DNA of 11,959 bases from Clostridia bacterium (GCA_900755995.1 CAAEIM010000165.1:1-11959); one strand, 5' to 3'. Positions 4,983-11,959 are shown, numbered from the stretch's first letter. The notes: generated by a model from the sequence alone, not told the origin. Program-made: numbers and translations.

Positions 4983-6955
4983 GTATTACTGTAGCAGAGT
5001 CGGCAGGCTTTTGCTTTGGTGTGAACAGAGCAATCAATATTTTAAACACCCTGCTTGACGAAAATGTAAAGGTGTTTACCCTCGGACCTATCATTCACAA
5101 TATGGAGGTTGTAAAGGAGCTTGAGCAGAGGGGATGCAGGGCTGTAGAAAGCATTGATGAAATTGAGGAAAACGCAACCCTTGTAATACGTTCGCACGGT
5201 GTTCCAAAATATGTTATTGACAAATTAGATGAAAATGGTGTAAAATATAAAGATGCAACCTGTCCTTTTGTAAAAAAGATACACAAGGTTGTCGGAAATC
5301 CCGACAATAAGGACAGCATAGTTTTAATTGCAGGCAACAGCGTTCACCCTGAGGTTGAGGGCATAATCGGTCATTGCAGCACAGAATGTCACACCTTCAG
5401 GAATTGTGAAGAAATTGACGAGATTTATGAAAATATTCTAAAAAAGAATAATAAACCTGTTTTAGTTGTCGCACAAACCACTTTTGACACAAAAGAATGG
5501 AAAAAGTGTGTAAAAAAGATTAAAAAACTATGTACAAATGCAAAAATATTTGATACAATATGTAATGCAACATCTGTCAGGCAGACAGAGGCAGACCTAC
5601 TTGCAGCTCGCTCCGATTTTATGGTAGTAATAGGAGACAGGCACAGTTCAAATACGAGCAAGCTTTTTGATATTTGCAAAAGGCAGTGCGAAAACACGGT
5701 TCTTATTGAAACTGCGAGCGAGTTAAACCCCGAGCAGGTTGCAGCTGCTGCACAGATTGGTGTTACTGCCGGCGCTTCAACTCCGGCAAGGATTATAAAG
5801 GAGGTACTGGATACAATGAGTGAAATTAAATCCGGTGTAACAAATGGTGAAGAATCTTTTGAGGCATTGCTTGAGGAATCCCTCAAAAACTTAAATACAA
5901 ATGAGAGGGTAATGGGTACAGTGCTCAGCATCGCACCTAACGAAGTTCAGGTTGATGTCGGCAGAAAGCAGACAGGCTTTATTCCTGCAAGCGAGCTTTC
6001 TAACGACCCTAACGCTAAGCCTGAGGATATAGTTAAGGTTGGCGACGAAATCGAGCTTCTTATTATGAAGACAAACGATCAGGAAGGCACTATTATGCTT
6101 TCAAAGCGCAGAGTAGATGCTGCCAAGGGCTGGGAAATCCTTGAGTCAAAGGTTGAGTCACAGGAAGTACTTACTGGTAAGGTTACAGAGGCTGTTAAGG
6201 GCGGCGTAATCGTTATCTATAATGATGTAAGAGTATTTATCCCTGCTTCACAGGCTACTGCAACCCGTGACGAGAGCCTTGAAAGCCTCGTAGGTCAGGA
6301 AGTTGATTTCAGACTTATCGAAGTTTCTCAGCGTGGCAGAAGAAAGAGGGCTATCGGCTCTATCAGAAACGTACTCAAGGAGCAGAGAGCTGCTCAGCGT
6401 GAGGCATTCTGGAATGAGTGCGAAATCGGCAAGCGCTATACAGGCGTTGTTAAGTCGCTCACAAGCTACGGCGCATTTGTAGATCTCGGCGGCGTGTTCG
6501 GAATGATTCATATTTCCGAGCTTTCATGGACACACATCAAGCACCCGAGCGAGGTTGTAAATGTTGGCGATACTGTAGAAGTATATGTTAAGGACATCAA
6601 TGAGGAAACAAAGAAGATTTCTCTCGGCTTTAAGAATGCAGACGATAATCCTTGGGAAATTCTCAAGAATAAGTATCCTGAGGGTACAGTTGTAGAGGCT
6701 AAAATCGTTGGTCTTACATCTTTCGGCGCATTTGCAAACATCATTCCCGGCATTGACGGTCTTATCCACATTTCTCAGATTGCAAACAAGAGAATTGAAA
6801 AGCCCGCTGATGTGCTTACAGTAGGCGAAACAGTAGAAGCTAAGATTACTGCTATTGACTTTGACAAGAAGCGTGTAAGCCTTTCAATGCGTGCGCTCCT
6901 TCCTGAGGACGAGCAGGCTCCTGCTGATAATGCTGCTGAAGAAGCTGCTGAATAA
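4979..6955 (+). CDS. ispH-rpsA: Bifunctional IspH (HMBPP reductase) - ribosomal protein S1 fusion
   Basis: A 658-residue fusion. Residues 1 to about 280 are IspH, the [4Fe-4S] enzyme that reduces HMBPP to IPP and DMAPP in the last step of the MEP pathway. Cluster cysteines C12 (GFCFGVNRAI), C95 (DATCPFV) and C195 are present, as are H40, H73 (RSHGV), H123/E125 (HPEVEG), T167 and the RHSSNTSKL segment (221-229). Residues of about 308-376, 394-458, 483-551 and 567-636 are four S1 RNA-binding repeats; the last two are most canonical (SYGAFVDLGG, SFGAFANIIPG). An acidic alanine-rich tail ends the protein. The start overlaps plsC by 4 bp, with AGGA at 4969-4972. The fusion is known in Clostridia. 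Lysine codons are mixed in IspH (10 AAG, 14 AAA) but strongly AAG in the S1 part (25 to 3), the bias expected of a highly expressed ribosomal protein. It ends 14 bp before an intrinsic terminator. Confidence 0.97.
   Translation: MSITVAESAGFCFGVNRAINILNTLLDENVKVFTLGPIIHNMEVVKELEQRGCRAVESIDEIEENATLVIRSHGVPKYVIDKLDENGVKYKDATCPFVKKIHKVVGNPDNKDSIVLIAGNSVHPEVEGIIGHCSTECHTFRNCEEIDEIYENILKKNNKPVLVVAQTTFDTKEWKKCVKKIKKLCTNAKIFDTICNATSVRQTEADLLAARSDFMVVIGDRHSSNTSKLFDICKRQCENTVLIETASELNPEQVAAAAQIGVTAGASTPARIIKEVLDTMSEIKSGVTNGEESFEALLEESLKNLNTNERVMGTVLSIAPNEVQVDVGRKQTGFIPASELSNDPNAKPEDIVKVGDEIELLIMKTNDQEGTIMLSKRRVDAAKGWEILESKVESQEVLTGKVTEAVKGGVIVIYNDVRVFIPASQATATRDESLESLVGQEVDFRLIEVSQRGRRKRAIGSIRNVLKEQRAAQREAFWNECEIGKRYTGVVKSLTSYGAFVDLGGVFGMIHISELSWTHIKHPSEVVNVGDTVEVYVKDINEETKKISLGFKNADDNPWEILKNKYPEGTVVEAKIVGLTSFGAFANIIPGIDGLIHISQIANKRIEKPADVLTVGETVEAKITAIDFDKKRVSLSMRALLPEDEQAPADNAAEEAAE
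5798..5818 (+). promoter_or_regulatory. Possible internal ribosome binding site and start for S1 alone
   Basis: Inside the fusion, AAGGAGGT (5798-5805) is followed after 10 bases by an in-frame ATG at 5816 (codon 280). That is exactly where IspH homology ends and just before the first S1 repeat. Initiation here would give a 379-residue S1 protein. The match is stronger than the ribosome binding site of the whole gene. The caution is that the bases encode Lys-Glu-Val, residues natural at the IspH C-terminus, so the motif could be coincidental. Confidence 0.4.
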
Positions 6956-6969
6956 TTTGTTACCAAACA

Positions 6970-6999
6970 GGGCATTCCAATAGGAGTGCCCGTTTTTTT
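6970..6999 (+). terminator. Intrinsic terminator after ispH-rpsA
   Basis: Stem GGGCATTCC (6970-6978) pairs with GGAGTGCCC (6983-6991), nine pairs including one G-U, around an AATA loop. One G and a run of seven T (6993-6999) follow. It closes the rpiR-to-rpsA operon. The next gene starts 25 bp beyond. Confidence 0.88.
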
Positions 7000-7024
7000 A
7001 TTAAATTAAAAGGGAGCGATTAAT

Positions 7025-7600
7025 ATGTCCCCAACAGAAGAATTTATTGAAATTTATACAAAGTACATAACCCGTCAGGGCGCAGACAAGCTGCTTGAAT
7101 GGCTCAGACGTACCGACTTTTTCACTGCGCCTGCAAGCACAAAGTATCACTGCGCCTGTGATGGCGGACTTGTAATGCACTCTGTGAGTGTGTTCAACAC
7201 AATGATGGAAAAGCACTTTGACGAGGAAAACGACAGCATAGAGAGCTTTGCTATCTGCGGACTTCTGCACGATTTGTGCAAGGCACAGTTCTATAAGGTT
7301 TCTTCAAGAAATGTTAAAAATGACCAGACGGGCGTGTGGGAAAAGGTTCCGTACTACGCTATAGAGGACCAGTTTCCCTACGGCCACGGTGAAAAATCAG
7401 TGTTTCTCATTGAACGGAAAATGCACCTTAAAATTGACGAGGCTATGGCTATCCGCTGGCATATGGGCGAGTTCGGCGATAAAAACAGCAATTCCATATC
7501 GCTTGCTTACGACCGTTATCCGCTTGCAGTAAAGCTCCACCTTGCAGACCTTGAATCTACATATCTGCGTGAAAAAGGCACTTCGGCATTGAATAAGTAA
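7025..7600 (+). CDS. HD-domain protein, predicted metal-dependent phosphohydrolase
   Basis: A 191-residue soluble protein with an HD-superfamily metal site. The probable ligands are His52 (GLVMHSVSV), the His82-Asp83 pair (GLLHDLCKA), His121 (YGHGEKSV), His146 (RWHMGEF) and Asp175 (HLADLES). Such proteins hydrolyse phosphoester bonds in nucleotides or nucleic acids; the substrate cannot be told from sequence. The two histidines after the HD pair (GHGEKS and WHMG) suggest a two-metal variant, which is inference. The ribosome binding site AGGGAG (7011-7016) lies eight bases before the ATG. The gene sits between the rpsA terminator and ligA, 12 bp upstream of ligA, and is probably cotranscribed with it, hinting at a nucleic-acid-related role. 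No clear promoter fits in the 25 bp after the terminator. Confidence 0.85.
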   Translation: MSPTEEFIEIYTKYITRQGADKLLEWLRRTDFFTAPASTKYHCACDGGLVMHSVSVFNTMMEKHFDEENDSIESFAICGLLHDLCKAQFYKVSSRNVKNDQTGVWEKVPYYAIEDQFPYGHGEKSVFLIERKMHLKIDEAMAIRWHMGEFGDKNSNSISLAYDRYPLAVKLHLADLESTYLREKGTSALNK

Positions 7601-7612
7601 AGGGAAGATTTT

Positions 7613-9604
7613 ATGGATATTATATCAGCAGAACAGAGAATCAAAGAACTTACACAAATTCTTGAGTATCACAATAACCGCTACTACAATCTCGACAGTC
7701 CTGAAATTTCTGACTATGAGTACGATATGCTGATGCGTGAGCTTGAAAACCTTGAAAAGAAATTTCCAACGCTGAAATCATCAAATTCCCCGTCCAATCG
7801 TGTAGGCGGCGAAAGGGGAGAAAAATTTTCTCCCGTTGCTCACGCCGTGCCGATGGAAAGTCTGCACGACAGCTTTTCTCACGCAGAGCTTCTTGACTTT
7901 GACAGACGGGTGCGAGAGTCTGCGCCAAAGGTCAAGTATGTAGTAGAACCTAAGTTTGACGGTCTTTCGGTGTCCTGCGAGTACAGAAATGGTGTGTTTG
8001 TGCGAGGCTCAACCCGCGGCGACGGTACAGTGGGCGAGGATGTGACAGACAATCTGATGACTATAAGGTCACTTCCAAAAAAGATTGAAAATGCCCCTGA
8101 GTTTTTAGAGGTGCGTGGCGAGGTTTATATGTCCTTTGAAAGCTTTAACGAGCTTGTGAAGGAGCAGGAGGATAACGAGGAAAAGCCTTTTAAAAATCCG
8201 AGAAATGCGGCGGCAGGCTCTTTAAGACAGAAAAACTCAAAAATTACGGCTAAGCGAAAACTTGATATTTTTGTTTTTAATATTCAGCAGATTAACGGTG
8301 TTGAGCTTACAAGCCACCACCAAAGCCTTGATTACCTTGCCGAGCTTGGTTTTCCTACTGCCTTTTACAATATTTTTGACACTATGGACGAGGCATTGGA
8401 GGAGATTGAGCGCATAGGCAATCTGCGTGGCACTCTTGACTATGCCATAGACGGCGCTGTTGTAAAGGTTGATGATTTTTCTGTAAGAGAATTATTAGGC
8501 AGTACCGCCAAATATCCCAAATGGGCGGAGGCTTACAAGTATCCGCCCGAGGAAAAGGCAACCAAACTGCTTGAGGTTGAAATCAATGTAGGCAGAACGG
8601 GAGTTCTCACCCCTGTAGGAATTTTTGAGCCGGTGTTTCTTGCAGGCACAACTGTGAGCCGTGCAACCCTGCACAATAAGGATTTTATTGAAGAAAAGGG
8701 AATCTGCGTGGGCGATACCGTAATTATCCGCAAGGCTGGAGAGATAATTCCGGAGGTGCTTTCGGTTAAGGAGCACTGCGAAAACGCCGTGCCGTTTGAA
8801 TTTCCAAAGCTTTGTCCGTCCTGCCACAGTCCCGTTGTGCGTGACGAAAACGAGGCGGCAATCCGCTGTACCAATACCGACTGTCCTGCACAGCTTATGC
8901 GGCATTTGATTCATTTTGTCGGCAGAGATGCAATGGATATTGACGGACTCGGCCCTGCTGTTTTAAGTCAGCTTGTCGGCGAGGGGCTGATAAATTCGCC
9001 TGCCGACATTTACAGGCTTACCGCTGAAAATATTTCCGCCCTTGACCGCAAGGCTGAAAAATCGGCGCAGAACCTTATTAATTCAATCAACAATTCAAAG
9101 CAGAATGAGCTGTACCGCCTTGTTTTTGCACTCGGCATAAGAAATATCGGATTAAAGGCGGCGAAGCTTTTGTGCGAAAATTTTATTACGATTGACGACC
9201 TTATGGCGGCTTCGGTTGAGGATATTTCTCAGATTGAGGGATTCGGCGGCATAATGGCTGAGAGTGCAGTCAGCTATTTTTCAGCTCAGAGCACTAAAAA
9301 TCTTATAGCCGAGCTGAAGGAGCTTGGAATTGAGATGAAGCCCTCCGAGCAAAAGAAGAAGGGCGGATTATTTGATGGCAAAACCTTTGTGCTGACAGGC
9401 ACTCTGCCCACAATGAAAAGAAGCGAAGCTGGCAAGCTGATTGAGGAAAACGGCGGCAAGACAAGCTCCTCCGTTTCAAAAAAGACCGACTATGTGCTTG
9501 CAGGTGAGGACGCAGGCAGTAAGCTTACAAAGGCACAGCAGCTCGGTATCAGGATTATTTCCGAAGAAGAATTGCTTAATATGATTGCACAGAGTGAAAA
9601 TTAA
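7613..9604 (+). CDS. ligA: NAD-dependent DNA ligase LigA
   Basis: LigA seals nicks in duplex DNA using NAD+, joining Okazaki fragments and completing repair. The 663 residues match the full-length family. Domains in order: Ia with the NAD-contacting NNRYYNLDSPEISDYEYDML (21-40); adenylation domain with catalytic Lys114 in VEPKFDGLS; GSTRGDGTVGEDVT (132-145), EVRGE (166-170) and YAIDGAVVKV (277-286); OB fold with GRTGVLTPV (327-335); a four-cysteine zinc finger (C401, C404, C419, C424); helix-hairpin-helix region (about 430-575); and a C-terminal BRCT domain (about 585-660, GKTFVLTGTL). All catalytic residues are intact. AGGGAAG at 7601-7607 serves as ribosome binding site. It follows the HD gene by 12 bp and is closed by the terminator at 9619-9655. 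It is expected to be essential and cytoplasmic. Confidence 0.99.
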   Translation: MDIISAEQRIKELTQILEYHNNRYYNLDSPEISDYEYDMLMRELENLEKKFPTLKSSNSPSNRVGGERGEKFSPVAHAVPMESLHDSFSHAELLDFDRRVRESAPKVKYVVEPKFDGLSVSCEYRNGVFVRGSTRGDGTVGEDVTDNLMTIRSLPKKIENAPEFLEVRGEVYMSFESFNELVKEQEDNEEKPFKNPRNAAAGSLRQKNSKITAKRKLDIFVFNIQQINGVELTSHHQSLDYLAELGFPTAFYNIFDTMDEALEEIERIGNLRGTLDYAIDGAVVKVDDFSVRELLGSTAKYPKWAEAYKYPPEEKATKLLEVEINVGRTGVLTPVGIFEPVFLAGTTVSRATLHNKDFIEEKGICVGDTVIIRKAGEIIPEVLSVKEHCENAVPFEFPKLCPSCHSPVVRDENEAAIRCTNTDCPAQLMRHLIHFVGRDAMDIDGLGPAVLSQLVGEGLINSPADIYRLTAENISALDRKAEKSAQNLINSINNSKQNELYRLVFALGIRNIGLKAAKLLCENFITIDDLMAASVEDISQIEGFGGIMAESAVSYFSAQSTKNLIAELKELGIEMKPSEQKKKGGLFDGKTFVLTGTLPTMKRSEAGKLIEENGGKTSSSVSKKTDYVLAGEDAGSKLTKAQQLGIRIISEEELLNMIAQSEN

Positions 9605-9618
9605 GTAAATTGAAGATT

Positions 9619-9655
9619 ATCTCCTTGGCACGTTTTGTGCTGAGGAGATTTTTTA
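9619..9655 (+). terminator. Intrinsic terminator after ligA
   Basis: A 13-bp stem pairs ATCTCCTTGGCAC (9619-9631) with GTGCTGAGGAGAT (9637-9649), including two G-U pairs, around a GTTTT loop. A T run continues to 9654. It separates ligA from the sporulation operon. Confidence 0.92.
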
Positions 9656-9662
9656 TTACTCA

Positions 9663-9693
9663 GGTTATTTTTATCTGCCCTACAGCATACATA
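9663..9693 (+). promoter_or_regulatory. Sigma-E-like promoter for the spoIIIA operon
   Basis: CATACATA (9686-9693) matches the sigma-E -10 consensus CATACA-T at seven of eight positions. The best -35 is GGTTATT (9663-9669), five of seven against KMATATT, with a 16-bp spacer that is slightly long. In Bacillus subtilis, spoIIIA is transcribed by sigma-E in the mother cell. The position, right after the ligA terminator and 33 bp before spoIIIAA, fits that regulation. Confidence 0.6.
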
Positions 9694-9725
9694 TAAACAA
9701 CAGCCAAGGAGAAAGGACGATTAAA

Positions 9726-10676
9726 ATGACAAGCTTAAACAATGAAGGCAGATTTATATTTGCAATACGCTCGCTGAGCCAGAATATCTACAAGAGATTA
9801 CTGCCGCTCCTGCCAAAATTTTGCGACACTGCTCAGGAAATCAGACTCAGGGTGAACCGACCTGTAGCCATAGTATGCCCAGACACTACATATTTTCTCA
9901 CCGAGCAGGGCGGACTTACCAACACAGTTATTGAGGGCGCAATGCTCACCGTGAGCCGAGGCGACCTTACAGACACCTTTCACAATATCTGCAATTATTC
10001 GGTTTATTCAAAGCAGGGAGAGATAGTAAACGGATTTATTTCAATGCAGGGCGGTCACAGAGCAGGCATTTGCGGAACTGCTGTCTGCGAGGACGGCAAG
10101 GTGATAAATATCCGTGACATCTCATCTATCAATATCAGAATTGCAAGGGAGCATAAGGAGTGTTCAAGAGAAATTATTAATAGCCTTGACAATGATTTTA
10201 ATGGAGTTTTAATCTGCGGCGCACCCTGCACGGGCAAAACCACCCTTTTGAGGGATATGGCAAGGATATTATCAACAGAGTACGGCAAGAGAATTTCAGT
10301 GATTGACGAGAGGGGCGAGCTTGCAGGCACTTCCTCGGGTATTTTGCAAAATGACATCGGCTTGTGCGATGTGTTTGACCTTTACGACAAACCGTGCGGA
10401 ATAATTCAGGCTATACGCAGTATGTCGCCGGATATTATAGTGTGCGATGAAATAGGCACCCAAAAGGATATTGAAGCCGTTGAGTATTCCGTAAATTCGG
10501 GAGTGTCCTTTATTGCGGCTGTGCATTGCTCAAGCCCCGAGGAGATTAAGAGAAAGGCAAATATACGCAGGTTAATTGAGTGCGGCGGCTTTAAAACCCT
10601 TGTGTTTCTTGATAAACGTGCCTTTATCGGCAGGGTGAACAGCATAGTTAAGGTCGGTGATGTCTTTGACGATTAA
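9726..10676 (+). CDS. spoIIIAA: Stage III sporulation protein AA, secretion-type ATPase
   Basis: SpoIIIAA is the cytoplasmic ATPase of the SpoIIIA-SpoIIQ channel complex, resembling type II/IV secretion ATPases, and acts in the mother cell during engulfment. The 316 residues carry an N-terminal domain (about 1-155) including the conserved GGHRAGICGTAV (109-120) and NIRIAREHK (136-144). The ATPase core has Walker A GAPCTGKTT (165-173), VIDERGELAG (192-201), Walker B-like DIIVCDEIGT (236-245) and His267 in AAVHCSS. The ribosome binding site AAGGA (9713-9717) is eight bases before the ATG, in a region that also holds AAGGAG at 9706-9711. It is the first gene of the operon and overlaps spoIIIAB by 17 bp. 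The identification is secure from motifs and gene order. Confidence 0.97.
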   Translation: MTSLNNEGRFIFAIRSLSQNIYKRLLPLLPKFCDTAQEIRLRVNRPVAIVCPDTTYFLTEQGGLTNTVIEGAMLTVSRGDLTDTFHNICNYSVYSKQGEIVNGFISMQGGHRAGICGTAVCEDGKVINIRDISSINIRIAREHKECSREIINSLDNDFNGVLICGAPCTGKTTLLRDMARILSTEYGKRISVIDERGELAGTSSGILQNDIGLCDVFDLYDKPCGIIQAIRSMSPDIIVCDEIGTQKDIEAVEYSVNSGVSFIAAVHCSSPEEIKRKANIRRLIECGGFKTLVFLDKRAFIGRVNSIVKVGDVFDD

Positions 10677-11163
10677 AATTATCGGCTGCATTTTGCTTAT
10701 AGCTGCATCAACGCTTCTTGGGTTCAAAAAATCAAACAAACTTCATAGGCGCAAAGAGCTTATCAGTATTTTCCTTGTGTTTTTAGACTCGCTTTCAACC
10801 AATATCCGCTACAGCACAGATGAGCTTTCGGTTATGCTTTCAAAATGTGAGGACAGCTTTGGCAGAATGATTTATAATTCATATAAAGAAACAAACGGCA
10901 GCTTTTTCAACCGTTGGAAACAGGCGGTGCTCAGCGTTTCAAATGCTTTTTCTCCAAAATATGAGGACAAACAGCTTTTGTGCTCATTCGGCGAAAGGCT
11001 AGGGCTTACCGACGTTGAGGGACAGCTAAAGCATATTGAGCTTTACAAGTCGCTTGCAAAGGCTCACCTTGACGATTGCAACAAGGATATAGCCGAAAAG
11101 TCACGGCTTTACAGGACAATGGGCTTTTTTGCCGGTACGGCTGCCGCCCTGATTATCATCTGA
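10660..11163 (+). CDS. spoIIIAB: Stage III sporulation protein AB
   Basis: SpoIIIAB is a mother-cell membrane protein of the SpoIIIA channel, with a cytoplasmic domain resembling type II secretion GspF. This copy is 167 residues, close to the usual 170 or so. It has a membrane segment near the N-terminus (IIGCILLIAASTLLGF, 6-21), a soluble helical middle rich in charged residues, and a hydrophobic C-terminal segment (MGFFAGTAAALIII) ending at the stop codon. The ATG at 10660 is preferred over the GTG at 10657 because AAGG (10650-10653) is six bases from the former and only three from the latter. The start overlaps spoIIIAA by 17 bp, indicating coupling. Confidence 0.93.
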   Translation: MSLTIKIIGCILLIAASTLLGFKKSNKLHRRKELISIFLVFLDSLSTNIRYSTDELSVMLSKCEDSFGRMIYNSYKETNGSFFNRWKQAVLSVSNAFSPKYEDKQLLCSFGERLGLTDVEGQLKHIELYKSLAKAHLDDCNKDIAEKSRLYRTMGFFAGTAAALIII

Positions 11164-11173
11164 AAGGATAGCT

Positions 11174-11368
11174 ATGGATGTTGAATTGATTTTTAAAATT
11201 GCCGCCATTGGCATAATAGTCGCCGTGCTCTCACAGGTGCTTATAAGGAGCGGCAGGGAGGAGCAGGCAATGCTTACTACCCTTGCAGGACTTATTGTAG
11301 TGCTCACGCTCATAGTTACGCAAATAAGCACATTGTTTAACACAATAAAGCAGCTTTTTGGCTTTTAG
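11174..11368 (+). CDS. spoIIIAC: Stage III sporulation protein AC
   Basis: A 64-residue membrane protein with two predicted hydrophobic segments (about 6-24 and 34-54) separated by a charged loop (RSGREEQ, 25-31). Size, topology and position between AB and AD identify SpoIIIAC, one of the small multipass subunits of the mother-cell side of the SpoIIIA complex. The start follows AAGGAT just after the spoIIIAB stop codon. The molecular role of AC within the channel is not well defined. Confidence 0.95.
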   Translation: MDVELIFKIAAIGIIVAVLSQVLIRSGREEQAMLTTLAGLIVVLTLIVTQISTLFNTIKQLFGF

Positions 11369-11377
11369 GGCATAAGT

Positions 11378-11770
11378 ATGAGTATTATTACAATAGCGGC
11401 ACTTGCGGTAGTTGCTGCGATAGCTGCGGTCACTATAAAAAAATACAACGGCGAAACCGCTTTAATGCTGTCTATAGCCTGCGGAGTGATTCTTTTGATG
11501 TCGGTGATTTCGTTTGCCGGTTCAATTTTGCAGACAGTAAACAGCATTGCTGCGGCGTCGGATATGAATATAGAATATATAAAAATTCTGCTAAAAGTAA
11601 TAGGAATCTGCATTGTAACCGAGCTTGCAGTCAGCGTCTGCAAAGAATCAGGTCAGCAGGCAATAGCTGCCAATGTTACACTTGCAGGAAAAATTCTCAT
11701 AATGGTGACCTCGCTGCCGCTGTACAGCGAAATTTTAAATACCGTAGTGTCACTTGTGAGCAGCTCCTGA
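11378..11770 (+). CDS. spoIIIAD: Stage III sporulation protein AD
   Basis: A 130-residue multipass membrane protein of the SpoIIIA channel, close to the roughly 130-residue family length. Hydrophobic segments lie at about 3-20, 28-50, 70-85 and 102-125. The internal stretch NIEYIKILLKVIGICIVTEL (64-83) and the following CKESGQQA (87-94) are typical of the SpoIIIAC/AD family. The start at 11378 has only a weak ribosome binding site (AGGG, 11367-11370, overlapping the spoIIIAC stop codon), so translation may depend on coupling with AC. It ends 13 bp before the spoIIIAE start. Confidence 0.94.
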   Translation: MSIITIAALAVVAAIAAVTIKKYNGETALMLSIACGVILLMSVISFAGSILQTVNSIAAASDMNIEYIKILLKVIGICIVTELAVSVCKESGQQAIAANVTLAGKILIMVTSLPLYSEILNTVVSLVSSS

Positions 11771-11783
11771 AGGAGTGATAAAG

Positions 11784-11959
11784 TTGAAAAAAATATCTGC
11801 AATGCTTGCGGTGTTGATTTTAATATGCCTGTCGCAGGTTACGGTGTTTGCGGCTGATGTTAATACCGCAAGCGTTGAAAACAGTGCCGCAGCAAAGGAT
11901 ATTGATGATATTTACGATACCTCTGCTTTATATGACAGCCTTTCAGACGAGGTAAAGCA
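11784..11959 (+). CDS. spoIIIAE: Stage III sporulation protein AE (3' end cut by window)
   Basis: Only the first 58 codons are visible. The start is assigned to TTG at 11784, eight bases after GGAG in AAGGAGTGAT (11770-11779), which overlaps the spoIIIAD stop codon. An in-frame ATG at 11802 lacks its own ribosome binding site and would shorten the signal sequence. The N-terminus (KKISAMLAVLILICLSQVTV, then FA|AD) is a signal peptide with basic start, hydrophobic core and an Ala-X-Ala-like cleavage site. The mature start is acidic (DIDDIYDTSALYDS). SpoIIIAE is a large multipass channel subunit that carries a signal sequence, and gene order after AD supports the name. The visible part alone would not identify it without that context. 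Confidence 0.85.
   Translation, partial: MKKISAMLAVLILICLSQVTVFAADVNTASVENSAAAKDIDDIYDTSALYDSLSDEVK

Noticed and set aside
5425..6771. Minus-strand open frames across ispH-rpsA (for example 168 codons at 5425-5931 and 87 codons at 6508-6771).
   Set aside because: Frames opposite a strongly coding gene, low-complexity Ser/Phe-rich translations with no recognisable domains, no promoter or ribosome binding site noted.
8495..8914. Minus-strand frames of 139 and 113 codons opposite ligA.
   Set aside because: ligA coding is unambiguous, including the zinc-finger cysteines in this very stretch; the opposite-strand translations resemble nothing I know.
1..11959. tRNA, CRISPR, insertion sequence, prophage or defence genes.
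   Set aside because: None seen: no direct-repeat arrays, transposase motifs or cloverleaf sequences, and nearly all space is taken by core genes.

Overview
The window reads as chromosomal core DNA from an endospore-forming member of the Clostridia, most likely of the Ruminococcaceae/Oscillospirales type. The reasons are a spoIIIA sporulation operon, a fused IspH-ribosomal protein S1 gene (a known clostridial arrangement), strong AGGAGG-type ribosome binding sites, and the gene order FAD protein-cmk-plsC-ispH/rpsA. The taxonomic call is inference; no rRNA or other marker is present. I see no mobile elements, CRISPR arrays, tRNAs or prophage genes.

Layout. (1) Bases 1-1341, minus strand: hisH then hisF (hisF runs off the left edge). 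These are the two halves of imidazole glycerol phosphate synthase, read from a promoter with an extended -10 around 1377-1405. (2) Bases 1342-1541: a divergent intergenic region with two back-to-back extended -10 promoters and an imperfect palindrome over the rightward -35. (3) Bases 1542-6999, plus strand: a tightly packed operon of an RpiR/SIS regulator, a BaiN/HI0933-type flavoprotein, cmk, plsC and the ispH-rpsA fusion. Three of its four junctions overlap (11, 1 and 4 bp), and it ends at a clear intrinsic terminator at 6970-6999. (4) Bases 7025-9604: an HD-domain protein and the NAD-dependent DNA ligase ligA, ended by a strong terminator at 9619-9655. (5) Bases 9663-11959: a sigma-E-like promoter followed by spoIIIAA, AB, AC, AD and the start of AE, which runs off the right edge.

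How the genes fit together. HisH makes ammonia from glutamine for HisF. The central operon joins nucleotide supply (CMP kinase), phospholipid synthesis (PlsC), isoprenoid precursors (IspH) and translation (S1), as is common in Clostridia; the unusual part is that an RpiR regulator leads it. The spoIIIA genes encode the mother-cell side of the channel that links mother cell and forespore.

Most of the window is ordinary core genome, and I found no convincing undescribed system. The best leads are inside the ispH-rpsA fusion. A perfect AAGGAGGT and an in-frame ATG lie exactly at the IspH/S1 boundary, and lysine codon choice shifts sharply there (10 AAG/14 AAA before, 25 AAG/3 AAA after, by hand count). 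Together these suggest that S1 may also be made separately from the fused gene.
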